Below are positions 38,015-48,393 of a DNA stretch of 64,000 bases, in pieces. Below the pieces are notes generated by a model, which was not told the DNA's origin, searched no databases, and saw only the letters and a program-made list of their open reading frames with translations. A program made the translations under genes and the position numbers. Source of the stretch: an uncultured Tateyamaria sp. (GTDB taxonomy: Bacteria > Pseudomonadota > Alphaproteobacteria > Rhodobacterales > Rhodobacteraceae); assembly GCF_947503385.1 (NCBI RefSeq), contig NZ_CANNDO010000002.1, positions 496,001 through 560,000 on the forward strand, read 5' to 3'. Numbering within the stretch: the stretch's first letter is position 1; the number at the start of each line of letters is the position of its first letter.

Positions 38015-38359
38015 ATGGCCGACCACATCACGATCCGGACCGCACCCGGCACCTGGACTGTTCGCGCGGGTGGCGCCGTTTTGGGCGAAAGCACAGCCGC
38101 GCTGGAGTTGAGCGAAGGCAGCTATGCGCCTGTGATCTATTTTCCGCGCGACGATATAGCCATGGCGTTCCTCGACCGGACAGACAAATCCACGCATTGC
38201 CCGCACAAAGGCGATGCCAGCTACTATTCCGTGGTGACGAAGTCGGCGACGCTTGCCGACGCGGTCTGGTCCTATGAAGCGCCGAAAGAGGACGTGGCAC
38301 GGATCAAGGACCACCTCGCCTTTTACACCGGCGACGGCATTACGGTCGAAAAAATCTAG
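38015..38359 (+). CDS. DUF427 family protein
   Basis: A 114-residue protein. The sequence [28 protein letters not shown] and [22 protein letters not shown] is the DUF427 signature. The family has a small beta-rich fold; its function is unknown. AAGGAG lies 8 nt before the ATG. Its stop codon overlaps the convergent murD stop by the four bases CTAG. Confidence 0.88.
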   Translation: MADHITIRTAPGTWTVRAGGAVLGESTAALELSEGSYAPVIYFPRDDIAMAFLDRTDKSTHCPHKGDASYYSVVTKSATLADAVWSYEAPKEDVARIKDHLAFYTGDGITVEKI

Positions 38360-39750
38360 ATCCGCGCCTCGACTGCGGCGACGAAATCCGCGCCGCGTGT
38401 CTCAAAGCTGTCATATTGATCAAAGCTTGCCGCGGCAGGCGCGAGCAGCACCACATCGCCCGGCTCCGCGTCCGCCATGGCGGCTGCAACCGCTGCATCC
38501 ATCGTGCCGCACACCTGCGCCTCTACCTCAAGCTGCATCGCGAATTGCGCCGCCTCGCGTCCGATAACATAGGCCTTGCGCACCTGCCCGGCTGCGGCAT
38601 TCACGGCGTCAAGCCCCCCATCCTTTTGCAACCCCCCGCAGATCCAGCGGATGTTCTGAAAGGCCGCCAGCGCCTTGGCCGCGCTGTCCACATTGGTGGC
38701 TTTGCTGTCATTGACGTATACCACACCGCCCGCCTCTGCGATGCGCTGGCTGCGGTGCGGCAGTCCGGCAAAGCTGTCAAACGCGTCCGCGATCATCTTG
38801 GGGGCCACGCCGACACTGCGTGCCGCGGCATAGGCGGCACAGGCGTTCTGGTGGTTATGTGCCCCCGGCAGTCCGGCGACCGTACGCAAGTCAATTGACG
38901 CCACCTGCCGCCCCTTGCGCATCTCGGCCAGAAAACCCTTGCGGGCAAAGACGTTCCAGCCAGGACCGGTCAGCTTGCCTGCCGCAGAGACACGGATAAC
39001 GCGGTCATCACCCGGTGCTTCGCACAGCTGCCCGGCGAGGTAGCGCCCCTCAGGCTCATCCACGCCGATCACCGCACGGTCGGGCCCACCTTCGGCAAAC
39101 AGCCGACGTTTGGCCGCGAAATACCCGCCCATGCCAGCGTGGCGGTCCAGATGGTCAGGTGTCAGATTGGTGAACACCGCCACATCGGGTGTCAGGCTGC
39201 GGGCAAGGTCTGTCTGGTAGCTTGACAGTTCCAACACCACGATGCCCCCATCCTCTGGTGGGTCAATGTCCAGCACACCACGCCCGATATTGCCCGCCAA
39301 CTGGCTGGACCGGCCCGCAACGTCCATGACGTGCTGGATCAGTGCACAGGTTGTGGATTTGCCGTTGGACCCCGTGACCGCGATCACCCGCGGTGCGGTG
39401 TCAAAGCGCGCCCAATCGTCGCCGCCAAGCGACTGAAAAAACAGGCCGATGTCGTTGTCCACGGGCACGCCCGCGTCCAACGCCGCCGCGATAACCGGAT
39501 TGGGGTTCGGATAAAGATGCGGGATACCGGGAGATACAATCAAGCGGGCGACGCCGTCGAACGCACCCTGTGGCTTGAGGTCAGCGCAGACGAAGCCTTC
39601 GGCTTCGGCGGTGGCGCGCGCGTCCGGGTTGTCATCCCAGCACACCGGCAGTGCTCCACCCGCAACCAGCGCACGCGCCGCGGCAAGGCCGGACCGCCCC
39701 AGACCCAGCACAGCCACCCGAGCCCCCTTCAGACCACGGACCGGGATCAT
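38356..39750 (-). CDS. murD: UDP-N-acetylmuramoylalanine-D-glutamate ligase
   Basis: A 464-residue Mur ligase that adds D-glutamate to UDP-MurNAc-L-Ala. The N-terminal Rossmann-like motif [12 protein letters not shown] and the ATP loop [13 protein letters not shown] (about residues 113-125) are clear; [13 protein letters not shown] marks the C-terminal domain. It is the last gene of the dcw run here, separated from mraY by fkbM and an SDR gene. ftsW and murG, which usually follow, are absent. Confidence 0.96.
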   Translation of the reverse strand: MIPVRGLKGARVAVLGLGRSGLAAARALVAGGALPVCWDDNPDARATAEAEGFVCADLKPQGAFDGVARLIVSPGIPHLYPNPNPVIAAALDAGVPVDNDIGLFFQSLGGDDWARFDTAPRVIAVTGSNGKSTTCALIQHVMDVAGRSSQLAGNIGRGVLDIDPPEDGGIVVLELSSYQTDLARSLTPDVAVFTNLTPDHLDRHAGMGGYFAAKRRLFAEGGPDRAVIGVDEPEGRYLAGQLCEAPGDDRVIRVSAAGKLTGPGWNVFARKGFLAEMRKGRQVASIDLRTVAGLPGAHNHQNACAAYAAARSVGVAPKMIADAFDSFAGLPHRSQRIAEAGGVVYVNDSKATNVDSAAKALAAFQNIRWICGGLQKDGGLDAVNAAAGQVRKAYVIGREAAQFAMQLEVEAQVCGTMDAAVAAAMADAEPGDVVLLAPAAASFDQYDSFETRGADFVAAVEARI

Positions 39751-39762
39751 GGCAGCGCCGGA

Positions 39763-39810
39763 GTGGGGGCCAGCCCCCACACCCCCGTGGTATTTCTGGT
39801 CAGAAGAAGC
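39763..39810 (+). repeat. Hairpin plus T-rich tail element (copy 3)
   Basis: On the plus strand: a hairpin GTGGGGGC-CA-GCCCCCAC, then ACCCCCGTGGTATTTCTGG and TCAGAAGAAG. It lies between murD and the SDR gene, both on the minus strand, so here it is oriented against transcription. The hairpin core GGGGCCAGCCCC equals that of copy 1. This type of CCCCGKGGTATTTNTGG tail is, from memory, widespread in Rhodobacteraceae intergenic DNA. Confidence 0.55.
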
Positions 39811-39814
39811 TGCA

Positions 39815-40468
39815 TCACCACGCCTTTTCAGTTCGGTCGCGAAAGAATTTGCCTGTCAGGTCGGCAGGCGCATCAAGGGCCAACCAGATCGCTGTGTCTG
39901 CGCCCTCTTTGGGTGTTCGCGGCGCAGCCTGTCCACCCATGCGCGTATGGACCCATCCCGGGCACATCGCATTGATGCTGACGCCGCGCGGCATGTCCCG
40001 TGGCAAAGCGTAAGACAGGGCATTCAGCGCGGCCTTTGCTACGCCATAACCTCCGGGCCCTTCCATGCCTTCGGAATAGGCACCCCACTCGGAGCTGAGG
40101 TTGACGACCCGGCCCGCGCCTGCCCGCGTCATGTGCGGCAGGCACAACAAAATCAGTTCGAACGGCGCGTGAAACATCACCTGCATCGACCGCCGCAGGC
40201 CGTCCGGGTGCGTGATCATGCTGTCCTCGATCAGGATGCCCGCATTGTTGACAAGAATGTCGATATCGCCTGACGCATCCACGGCGGGCGCAAAGGTGTC
40301 AGGCGCTTCGAGGTCGAGATGCACGGATGCGCATCCCAGCTCGTGCGCGGCCTCTTGCCCTGCCTGCACATCGCGGGCACCAATCACCACGTCAACGCCA
40401 CGTGCGCACAGGCCCTCGGCAATGGCATACCCGATCCCCCGGTTTCCCCCTGTCACCAGTGCGCGCAC
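39815..40468 (-). CDS. SDR-family oxidoreductase
   Basis: A 217-residue short-chain dehydrogenase. Cofactor loop [10 protein letters not shown] at residues 6-15; NNAG near 75; catalytic serine in [12 protein letters not shown]; YxxxK as YGVAKAAL; ending with [14 protein letters not shown]. It resembles carbonyl-reductase-like SDRs; the substrate is unknown. It sits between fkbM and murD within the cell-wall cluster, a placement not usual for dcw genes. Confidence 0.88.
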   Translation of the reverse strand: MRALVTGGNRGIGYAIAEGLCARGVDVVIGARDVQAGQEAAHELGCASVHLDLEAPDTFAPAVDASGDIDILVNNAGILIEDSMITHPDGLRRSMQVMFHAPFELILLCLPHMTRAGAGRVVNLSSEWGAYSEGMEGPGGYGVAKAALNALSYALPRDMPRGVSINAMCPGWVHTRMGGQAAPRTPKEGADTAIWLALDAPADLTGKFFRDRTEKAW

Positions 40469-40539
40469 GTCGTTTCACCCCATGTCATCATTCGGCGGCA
40501 CAGTGCCGATGAACCCCGTGCACTGCAAGACCCGGCCCG

Positions 40540-41234
40540 TCATGTCCAATAGGCAAACAGGTTCAGTTCGGGACGCTCGTTTGCAATGCGCTCGATCTCT
40601 TCGTAACGTTTGGAGTGGCCCTGCATCAGCCAGCGATGCGTCTCGATCACGGTCAACCCAACTTGGGTCAACCGGTCTGTTTCCAGCAACCGCTCCATCA
40701 GGTCCAACTCCGCCCCTTCAATGTCCATCTTCAGAGCGCCACGCGCCCATGCTTGGCAATGAAGTCATCCACAAATGCAGTCGCATCGACCACTTTGACA
40801 TCGACCGTATCCTCGGCATTGGCGACGGTATTGTCCGCGATCAGCGTAGATCCGGTCGAACCCTTGCGCGCGTTCTTTTCCAGCAGCGTGCTGCGGTACA
40901 GGGTCAATTGGCCCGCCTCTGCTCCGGCGGCGGCCTCGTGCAGCACAACGTTGGAAAAACCTGCGCAGGCCGCGGCGAGTTTGGCAAAATTATCGGGATC
41001 GGGTTCGAATGCGTGCACTGTCGCGCCCGTTTCCGCAAGCGGGACCGTTGTTTCTCCGACATTGGCGCCAAGATCGATACACACATCGCCCGGCCCAAGC
41101 GCAGCGCGCAATCCCATGACAATGCCCGAACAGTGGGAGCCGCGCATCTCGCGGTGCACTTTGCGCCGCATCTGGACGTCCAGCCCGGACTTCATTAGCC
41201 GTTTGAGCCCCGACTTGGTTGTACGCTCGATCAT
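40540..41234 (-). pseudogene. FkbM-family methyltransferase, disrupted by a one-base frameshift
   Basis: The N-terminal part (41234-40731) has the SAM-binding core DVCIDLGANVGETTVPLA and VHAFEPDPDNFAKL and stops at ...GRVAL. The second part (40728-40540) starts exactly at MDIEGAELDLMERLLETD, the next conserved FkbM motif, in another frame. Re-reading one C, or restoring one lost base in CTCTGAAG at 40729-40736, gives VALLKMDIEGAEL, the expected family sequence. So a single-base deletion has split the gene, unless frameshifting or a sequencing error is involved. FkbM enzymes O-methylate sugars or polyketides. Confidence 0.8.
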
Positions 41235-41247
41235 AGGCCCGGCCTGA

Positions 41248-42330
41248 CTATCGCACCTTGAGCGTGGCGAGACCGATCATCGCCAGGATCAGCGAGATGA
41301 TCCAGAACCGGATCACGATCTGCGGTTCGGCCCACCCCTTTTTCTCATAGTGGTGGTGGATCGGGGCCATGAGAAAGACGCGCTTTCCCGTCCGCTTGAA
41401 ATAGAGGACCTGGATAATCACCGACAGCGCCTCAACCACAAAGAGGCCGCCGACGATGGCCAGCACCAGCTCGTGTTTGGTGGCAACCGCGATTGCGCCA
41501 AGCGCGCCGCCAAGAGCCAGCGAGCCTGTGTCACCCATAAAGACAGCCGCAGGCGGTGCGTTGTACCACAAAAAGCCCAGCCCGCCGCCAAAGAGGGCCG
41601 CGGTGAAGATCAGCAGCTCGCCCGTGCCCGGCACGTAATGCACATCCAGATATTCCGTAAAGTCGACCCGCCCCACAGCATAGGCAATAATGCCCAGTGT
41701 TCCGCCCGCAATCATCACCGGCATGATTGCCAACCCGTCAAGGCCGTCTGTGAGGTTGACCGCATTCGCGGCCCCGACGATCACGATGATCGAAAACGGA
41801 ATGAACAGCAGGCCAAGGTTGATCAAAGCGTCCTTCAGCACTGGCACGGCAAGCTGGTTCTGCAAGGCTTCGGGATGATTTATGGCGGCGAAATATGCAG
41901 CGACACCCGCAATCAAAAATCCCAAGAGCAGCCGTATCTTGCCGGGCACACCGGCGCTCGTTTGCTTGGACACCTTGGCATAATCATCGGCAAAACCGAT
42001 CAGCGCAAAGCTGAGCGTAACGCCCAGCACGATCCACACAAACGGGTTGTCGAGCCGCGCCCACAAAACTGTCGAGGTCGCAAGCGCGCCCACGATCAGA
42101 AGACCGCCCATCGTGGGTGTGCCCGCCTTGGCAAAATGACCCTCGGGGCCGTCATCGCGAATGGGTTGGCCCTTGCCTTGTTTGCGGCGCAATACAGCGA
42201 TCAGCGGACGTCCGAACAGAAATCCAAAGAGTAGCGCGGTCAGAAATGCGCCACCGGCGCGAAACGTGATGTAACGAAAGAGATTGAAAAAGTCCCCTCC
42301 ATCGGAAAGTGCCGTCAACCAATAGAGCAT
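41248..42330 (-). CDS. mraY: Phospho-N-acetylmuramoyl-pentapeptide transferase
   Basis: A 360-residue polytopic membrane enzyme that makes lipid I from UDP-MurNAc-pentapeptide and undecaprenyl phosphate. Catalytic motifs are present: the [13 protein letters not shown] loop with adjacent aspartates, [13 protein letters not shown], and the histidine-rich [12 protein letters not shown] loop near the C-terminus. About ten transmembrane helices are evident. It follows murF by 12 nt. Confidence 0.97.
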   Translation of the reverse strand: MLYWLTALSDGGDFFNLFRYITFRAGGAFLTALLFGFLFGRPLIAVLRRKQGKGQPIRDDGPEGHFAKAGTPTMGGLLIVGALATSTVLWARLDNPFVWIVLGVTLSFALIGFADDYAKVSKQTSAGVPGKIRLLLGFLIAGVAAYFAAINHPEALQNQLAVPVLKDALINLGLLFIPFSIIVIVGAANAVNLTDGLDGLAIMPVMIAGGTLGIIAYAVGRVDFTEYLDVHYVPGTGELLIFTAALFGGGLGFLWYNAPPAAVFMGDTGSLALGGALGAIAVATKHELVLAIVGGLFVVEALSVIIQVLYFKRTGKRVFLMAPIHHHYEKKGWAEPQIVIRFWIISLILAMIGLATLKVR

Positions 42331-42342
42331 ACTCGCCTCGCC

Positions 42343-43791
42343 TCACGCATTATCTTGTGGGTCGTCGCCCATTTCATTCGGATGGCCCATTTTGCGTATC
42401 GCGTCAACGATCAGCGCCAGTTTCATGCTGAGCGAGCCTTTGACCAACACCACGTCGCCACTGTCCAAACGGCGGGGAACCCGTGCCGCCAGTTCTTCGG
42501 AAGTGGCCGCCCAGAGGCCGCGTTGCGGTTCCGGCAAGGCGGCGTGCAGGTGCTGCATCAGCGGGCCGATGCAGTGAACGACATCAATCGCCCGCATCGC
42601 ATCCAGATCAGCCAGCGCTGTATGCATTGCCTCAGCTTCGCCGCCCAACTCTTTCATATCGCCCAGAAAAGCGATCCGGCGCCCCTTGCTTACCCGGCCA
42701 ATATCATGGGTCACCTGCGCACCGGCCAGCACCTCAAGCGCTGCGGTCATAGAGGTGGGATTGGCGTTGTAACTGTCGTCGATCAGTTCAAGCGTCAGGT
42801 GCGTGTCAACGATGTCCAGATGGATGACCTCGCGCGCGCCCCGCCCCTCAAAGGGAGACCAGCGGCCCAGCGATTGGGCGGCGATGGCAAGGTCCGCGCC
42901 AAGCGCTTCGACCGCTGCGAGCGCGCCGAGGCCGTTCATCGCAAAATGGCGGCCCGCGGCGCCGACCTTGAACAACAATGGCTCATCATGGGCGGTGGCC
43001 TGAACGACCGACGTATCGCCTTGAATATCGACTGACAAAAGTTTGAAATCAAAACCGTTTTCGCCGAAACCCACATCGCGACGCTGCACGTCGTGCGCCT
43101 TGGCTTGCAAGATTGCAGCGGTGGAGCAGTCATTGTTGAGGATGGCCGTCCCCCCCGCCTCCAGCCCTTCGAGGATTGAGGCTTTTTCCAGCGCGATGCC
43201 TTCGATGTTTTCGAACGCCTCGAGATGGGCGGCGGCAACAGTCGTGATCATGGCCACGTGGGGCCGCGCCATCAGCGCCAGCGGTGCAATCTCGCCGGGA
43301 TGGTTCATGCCGATCTCGATCACGGCATATTCGGTGTCCACCGGCATCCGCGCCAGCGTCAGTGGCACGCCCCAGTGATTGTTGTAGCTGGCGACAGAGG
43401 CATGGGTGCGCCCCTGATCCCCCAGCATGTCACGCATCATCTCCTTGGTGGAGGTTTTGCCGACAGACCCGGTGATTGCGACAACCCGGGCGTTTGTGCG
43501 TGCGCGCGCCGCACGGCCCAAATCTTCGAGAGCGGCAAGCACGTCATCCACGATCAGCAGCGGCGCATCGTCCGAAACACCATCGGGCACATGGGTGACC
43601 AGTGCCGCAGCGGCCCCTTTTTCCAACGCCTGCGCCACAAAGCTGTGGCCGTCGCGGGCGGCCTTGAGGGCCACAAACAGATCGCTCGGTTGCAGGGTGC
43701 GGGTGTCGATGGACACGCCATTGGCCTGCCAATCGCACGTGGTGCGCCCCCCGGTGGCCTTGGCAGCCTCGGATGCAGTCCAAAGCGTCAT
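42343..43791 (-). CDS. murF: UDP-N-acetylmuramoyl-tripeptide-D-alanyl-D-alanine ligase
   Basis: A 482-residue Mur ligase that adds D-Ala-D-Ala to the tripeptide precursor. The ATP loop AITGSVGKTSTKEMMR is near residues 105-120, with HWGVPLTLARMP and the DDSYNANPTSM motif characteristic of MurF. Its start overlaps the murE stop (ATGA at 43788-43791), so the two are coupled. Confidence 0.97.
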   Translation of the reverse strand: MTLWTASEAAKATGGRTTCDWQANGVSIDTRTLQPSDLFVALKAARDGHSFVAQALEKGAAAALVTHVPDGVSDDAPLLIVDDVLAALEDLGRAARARTNARVVAITGSVGKTSTKEMMRDMLGDQGRTHASVASYNNHWGVPLTLARMPVDTEYAVIEIGMNHPGEIAPLALMARPHVAMITTVAAAHLEAFENIEGIALEKASILEGLEAGGTAILNNDCSTAAILQAKAHDVQRRDVGFGENGFDFKLLSVDIQGDTSVVQATAHDEPLLFKVGAAGRHFAMNGLGALAAVEALGADLAIAAQSLGRWSPFEGRGAREVIHLDIVDTHLTLELIDDSYNANPTSMTAALEVLAGAQVTHDIGRVSKGRRIAFLGDMKELGGEAEAMHTALADLDAMRAIDVVHCIGPLMQHLHAALPEPQRGLWAATSEELAARVPRRLDSGDVVLVKGSLSMKLALIVDAIRKMGHPNEMGDDPQDNA

Positions 43792-45263
43792 GTGAGTTTC
43801 CCCTCCAAAGCCGCCACGGCGACGCTGGCCTGTTCGGCATCGTCAAAGGGCAGCACATCATCCCCAACGGTCTGGCCCGTCTCGTGCCCTTTGCCCGCAA
43901 TCAGCAGGGCATCGCCCGGCTGCAAGGCATCCACCGCACGCAGGATCGCCTCGGCCCGATCACCGACTTCGGTGGCATCGGGGCAGCCTTCCATGACGGC
44001 GGCCCGGATGGTGGCGGGGTCTTCGCTGCGGGGGTTGTCGTCGGTGACAAAGACGATGTCGGCATGGGCCGCCGCCGCTGCGCCCATCAACGGGCGTTTG
44101 CCTGCGTCCCGGTCGCCGCCTGCCCCCACAATTGCTATGAGGCGGCCCAGCACATGCGGGCGCATCGCCTTGAGCGCTGTCGCTACAGCGTCGGGCGTAT
44201 GGGCGTAATCGACAAAGACGGTGGCTCCATTGGCGCGGGTCGCGGCCAGCTGCATCCGGCCCCGGACCGTGCCCAGATGCGGCAAGGTCTCGAACACACG
44301 ATCTGGATCAGCCCCGCACGCGATCACAAGTCCGCAGGCCAGCATCACGTTGTCCGCCTGAAATCCCCCGATCAAAGGCAGGCGCATGGCATAGGCCTTG
44401 CCGCGATATTCGAACCGAACATCCTGTCCGGACGCATCAAAGCGTTGACCAGAGAGGGTCAATTCGCCCCCATCGCGGCCCACGGTCATCACTTCCTGCC
44501 CTCGGGCGCGGGCAATGGCGGCCATGTCGACCCCGCGCGCGTCGTCCATGTTGATGACGGCCACGCCGTCTTCGGGCAAAACGCGGGCAAAGAGCCCCGC
44601 CTTTGCGTCGAAATAGGCCTCGAACGTCTCGTGATAATCTAAGTGATCCTGAGTGAAGTTGGTAAACCCCGCCGCGGCCAGCGACACGCCGTCCAACCGG
44701 CGCTGGTCAAGGCCGTGCGACGACGCCTCCATCGCGGCATGGGTGATGCCCGCAGCTTGGGCGGCGGCCAATGTGCGATGCAATGTAATAGGCTCAGGCG
44801 TGGTGTGCGCCAGCGGCGCAGTCCACGCGCCCTCGACGCCCGTGGTGCCCAGATTGACGGCGGCCAACCCCATCTCGATCCAAATCTGGCGGACAAAAGT
44901 GCTGACAGAGGTTTTGCCATTGGTCCCTGTCACAGCGACCATTGTTTCAGGCTGCCCCCCGAACCAAAGCGCTGCGGCGCGCGCCAACGCCTCGCGCGGG
45001 GCATCGGCGATGATCAGCGCAGCACCCTGCATGTGCGGGGCGGCAATTTCGGCACCGGCTGCGTCCGTCAGGACGGCAACCGCCCCCATACGCACGGCAA
45101 ATTCGACAAATTCCGCGCCATGCATCCGACTGCCCGGCATTGCGGCAAACAGGTAGCCGTCCTTGACCTCGCGGCTGTCCACCGCGATGCCGGTGATGTC
45201 TGGATTGGCCCCAGCGCGCGCGGTCAATCCCAGCGCGGTCAGTGGTCTTGGCTGCTCACCCAT
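43788..45263 (-). CDS. murE: UDP-N-acetylmuramoylalanyl-D-glutamate-2,6-diaminopimelate ligase
   Basis: A 491-residue Mur ligase. The ATP loop VAVTGTNGKTSVSTFV is near residues 108-123. The motif DDNPRSEDP contains DNPR, which marks meso-diaminopimelate rather than lysine specificity and so predicts Gram-negative type peptidoglycan. It follows ftsI by 33 nt and overlaps murF. Confidence 0.97.
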   Translation of the reverse strand: MGEQPRPLTALGLTARAGANPDITGIAVDSREVKDGYLFAAMPGSRMHGAEFVEFAVRMGAVAVLTDAAGAEIAAPHMQGAALIIADAPREALARAAALWFGGQPETMVAVTGTNGKTSVSTFVRQIWIEMGLAAVNLGTTGVEGAWTAPLAHTTPEPITLHRTLAAAQAAGITHAAMEASSHGLDQRRLDGVSLAAAGFTNFTQDHLDYHETFEAYFDAKAGLFARVLPEDGVAVINMDDARGVDMAAIARARGQEVMTVGRDGGELTLSGQRFDASGQDVRFEYRGKAYAMRLPLIGGFQADNVMLACGLVIACGADPDRVFETLPHLGTVRGRMQLAATRANGATVFVDYAHTPDAVATALKAMRPHVLGRLIAIVGAGGDRDAGKRPLMGAAAAAHADIVFVTDDNPRSEDPATIRAAVMEGCPDATEVGDRAEAILRAVDALQPGDALLIAGKGHETGQTVGDDVLPFDDAEQASVAVAALEGKLT

Positions 45264-45296
45264 ATTTGGCCTTTTGGCTCGGGTGCGAAACGCACC

Positions 45297-47084
45297 TCAG
45301 TTGCTGCTGGTCAGCGTTATATCAGCCAGCGTTTTGGGTTCAACGCTGGGACGCAGACCCAGAAGAGGCGCGATGCGCCCGATCATCTCGGCGGCGACGG
45401 GCACGGCGGTCCAGCCTGCGGTGCGACGCGGTTCGTCCCCGGAGGTCTCGACAGGTTCGTCCAGCGTCACCACGAGCACGTATTTCGGATCATGCGCCGG
45501 GAACAAAGTGGCAAATGTCGCGATCACCTTGTCGTCGTAATACCCGCCGCGCGGGCGCGGCTTGTCCGCTGTGCCGGTTTTGCCACCCACGGCGTAACCC
45601 GGAACTTCGCCCATGCTGGCGGTGCCGGTTGTGACCACCTTGCGCAACATGCCCCGCGCTGCACGCGCGGCGCTTTCGCTCATCACACGCGGACCAAGTC
45701 GCGGGCCGGTCTGTTTCAGGATCGTGGGCGCAACGACGCGCCCGCCATTGGCAATCGCGGCATAGCCCGCCGCCAGATGCATTGGCGACGACGACAGGCC
45801 ATGCCCGTAGCTGACCGTGACGGCGCTCAGATCGGTCCAACGTTTGGGCAGCAGCGGCTTGCCGGTGCGCGCCTCAACGATCTCGAACGGTGTCGCTTCG
45901 AAAAATCCGATGGACCGCAGGAACTCCTGTTGCCGCTCCACACCAATCTGAAGCGCAAGACGCCCCGTACCCCGGTTCGAGGATTTGACGATGATGTCCG
46001 CGACACTCAATTTGCCATAGTTCTTGTTGCGGAACTCACCGATTTTGAACCCACCCACCTTCATCGGCCCGCTGGTGTCGATGACCGTGGACGGGGACAC
46101 AAGGCCAAGATCAACCGCCTGCGCCGCCGCAAAAATCTTGAAAGTCGAGCCAAGCTCGTAAACGCCCTGCACTGACCGGTTGAAAAGCGGGCTGTCGCTT
46201 TGGTCGCCGCTGGTTGCGGGCCGGGGCCGGTTATTGGGGTCAAAATCCGGCAGGCTCACAACCGAGATCACCTCGCCCGTGTGCACATCCATCAAAACGC
46301 TGGTGGCACCTTTGGCGTTCATCAACTTCATCCCGCCATACAGGACCTGTTCGGCGGCGGCCTGCACAGTCAGGTCCAGCGACAGGGCCAGTGGGCGCTG
46401 GCCATTCGCCGGATCGCGCAGGTAGTCGTCGAAATACTTTTCGACACCTGCTACACCAATCACTTCGGCGGCGCTCACGCCTTCCTTGCCAAAGCTGGCA
46501 CCGCCCATCACATGCGCGGCAAGCGTGCCGTTGGGATAAAGCCGCATCTCGCGCGGACCAAACAGCAAGCCGGGATCACCGATTTCATGCACCGCCTGCA
46601 TTTGCTCCGGGCTGATTTTCTTGCGTATCCACAGAAACTTACGCTTGCCCGTGAAATCCGCGAGCAATGCATCCTCTTTCAGATCGGGAAAGATCGCCGC
46701 AAGCCCCTTTGCGGCGGCGGCAGGGTCCACCATCAGGGGCGGCTGTGCGTAAAGCGCATGGGTTTCGAAATTGGTCGCCAGCAGACGGCCCTTGCGGTCG
46801 ACGATATCTGCGCGCGCGGCGGAAATCGCGGCCCCTTGCGCGCTGGCGCGCGGTTCCATCGGCTCTGACGTGGCCAGCATCCCCATGCGGATCGCAACCG
46901 TCAGGAATGCGGCAAAGAAAAACACGCCAAGCACCAGCAGACGCCCTTCGGCCCGAGCGCGGGCGCGATCGCGCATCTCTTCGTGCCGGACACGCAGGTT
47001 TTCGCGCTCAATGGCGGCGGTGCTTTCGCCCGCGTCACGGGCAGGCAGGATGCGGGCCAGCGGGCGCAACGGGGTGCGGGTCAT
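45297..47084 (-). CDS. ftsI: Penicillin-binding protein, division transpeptidase
   Basis: A 595-residue class B PBP. One membrane helix near residues 48-70 is preceded by a basic, RxxR-rich cytoplasmic tail of about 45 residues. The transpeptidase motifs are ELGSTFKIF (SxxK, nucleophile serine), SSN in IVKSSNRGTG and GGKTGTADK (KTG). It cross-links septal peptidoglycan with FtsW. Its start overlaps the ftsL stop (ATGA). Confidence 0.97.
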   Translation of the reverse strand: MTRTPLRPLARILPARDAGESTAAIERENLRVRHEEMRDRARARAEGRLLVLGVFFFAAFLTVAIRMGMLATSEPMEPRASAQGAAISAARADIVDRKGRLLATNFETHALYAQPPLMVDPAAAAKGLAAIFPDLKEDALLADFTGKRKFLWIRKKISPEQMQAVHEIGDPGLLFGPREMRLYPNGTLAAHVMGGASFGKEGVSAAEVIGVAGVEKYFDDYLRDPANGQRPLALSLDLTVQAAAEQVLYGGMKLMNAKGATSVLMDVHTGEVISVVSLPDFDPNNRPRPATSGDQSDSPLFNRSVQGVYELGSTFKIFAAAQAVDLGLVSPSTVIDTSGPMKVGGFKIGEFRNKNYGKLSVADIIVKSSNRGTGRLALQIGVERQQEFLRSIGFFEATPFEIVEARTGKPLLPKRWTDLSAVTVSYGHGLSSSPMHLAAGYAAIANGGRVVAPTILKQTGPRLGPRVMSESAARAARGMLRKVVTTGTASMGEVPGYAVGGKTGTADKPRPRGGYYDDKVIATFATLFPAHDPKYVLVVTLDEPVETSGDEPRRTAGWTAVPVAAEMIGRIAPLLGLRPSVEPKTLADITLTSSN

Positions 47085-47428
47085 TCGCTTGCCTCCACGG
47101 TGCCGGACACTTCGACCGAGTCGGTGATCGGCGGCAAGTCAGGCGCGGGATACGCCACTTCGTCCACATAGCCAAATTGCTCCGGGCGCAGCGGCAAAAG
47201 GCCAAGCCGGTCAAAATTGATGTCCGCCAGATCGCGCAAACGGTCGGGCCGGTTCAGATAGGCCCATTCTGCCTTGAGCACCGCCAGACGTGAATGGGCG
47301 GCGCGAATATCTTGGCGCAGCGTGTCGACCTCGGACAGTGCCTCTTGGGTCGCGTAATTCTCGCGGTAGGCCCAGAAGGCAAGGCCGATCACCGCCAGCG
47401 TGGTCAGGACGAACAGAACATTGCGCAT
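47081..47428 (-). CDS. ftsL: Cell-division protein FtsL
   Basis: A 115-residue bitopic membrane protein: a single N-terminal helix (residues 3-20) then a coiled-coil-like periplasmic stretch (YATQEALSEVDTLRQDIRAAHSRL) and LAVLKAEWAYLNRPDRLRDLA, the conserved FtsL tail motif. It links FtsB/FtsQ to FtsW/FtsI in the divisome. The start shares one base with the rsmH stop (TGATG). Confidence 0.9.
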   Translation of the reverse strand: MRNVLFVLTTLAVIGLAFWAYRENYATQEALSEVDTLRQDIRAAHSRLAVLKAEWAYLNRPDRLRDLADINFDRLGLLPLRPEQFGYVDEVAYPAPDLPPITDSVEVSGTVEASE

Positions 47429-48393
47429 CAGATACCCCCCCTGACCTGCGGCATTCCGATGGATTTTGGATCAACAGCGCCTGCTGGTGCCGACGTGCGC
47501 GTCGCCACGCGCAGTTTGGCCGACCGCGCGCGCGGATTGGCCTGTATCTCGTCCGGTGAGGGCGCAATGGCCTTGCGGCTGCGCAGGGTAAAGGCAGGCG
47601 CGTCGGCTTCGGTCTCGGGCGCGTAACGGTTCGCACGGCCCGCACTGCCCGAACGTGCGGCCAAGAACCGTTTGACCATGCGATCTTCGATCGAATGAAA
47701 GGTCACAACGGCCAATTGACCACCCGGCTTCAGTGCGCGTTCAGCAGCCATAAGTCCCTGATAGAGCTCATCATACTCGTTGTTCACCGCAATGCGCAGC
47801 GCCTGAAAGCTGCGTGTGGCGGGGTGCGACTGGCCCGGCTTGGGGCGTGGCAGGCATTTTTCGATGATGCCCGCCAGTTCCAGCGTGGTGGTGATGGGCC
47901 GCGCTGTTATGATGGCGCGCGCGATCCGACGCGAGGCCCGCTCTTCGCCGTAGTGAAACAGAATATCGGCCAGCACAGTTTCGTCGGCGCTGTTGACGAC
48001 ATCGGCTGCGGACGGGCCGTGCTGACTCATCCGCATGTCCAGCGGGCCGTCCTGCATAAAGGAAAAGCCGCGGGCGGCCTGATCCAGCTGCATGGAACTG
48101 ACACCAAGGTCCAGCACCACGCCATCAAGGCCTAACCCATATGTATCAAGCTGCGAAAACACGCCCGGCTGCATAACAAGGCGGTCGCCATATGCGGCGG
48201 CCCAGTCCCGCGCCATGTCAAACGCCAATGGATCGCGGTCCACCGCGATGACCCTATCGGCCCCCGCGTCCAACAGGGCGCGGGTGTAGCCCCCTGCCCC
48301 GAACGTGCCATCCAGCCAAACGCCTTGCACCGGCGCGCAAGCGTCCAGAATCGCGTCGATCAGTACAGGAATATGTGGCCCCCCAGCCGTCAT
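47428..48393 (-). CDS. rsmH: 16S rRNA (cytosine(1402)-N4)-methyltransferase
   Basis: A 321-residue SAM-dependent methyltransferase (MraW). The SAM motif [19 protein letters not shown] is near residues 25-43; [19 protein letters not shown] and the late [11 protein letters not shown] motif are family markers. It methylates C1402 of 16S rRNA at N4. The gene begins directly after mraZ (adjacent stop and start). Confidence 0.97.
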   Translation of the reverse strand: MTAGGPHIPVLIDAILDACAPVQGVWLDGTFGAGGYTRALLDAGADRVIAVDRDPLAFDMARDWAAAYGDRLVMQPGVFSQLDTYGLGLDGVVLDLGVSSMQLDQAARGFSFMQDGPLDMRMSQHGPSAADVVNSADETVLADILFHYGEERASRRIARAIITARPITTTLELAGIIEKCLPRPKPGQSHPATRSFQALRIAVNNEYDELYQGLMAAERALKPGGQLAVVTFHSIEDRMVKRFLAARSGSAGRANRYAPETEADAPAFTLRSRKAIAPSPDEIQANPRARSAKLRVATRTSAPAGAVDPKSIGMPQVRGGI

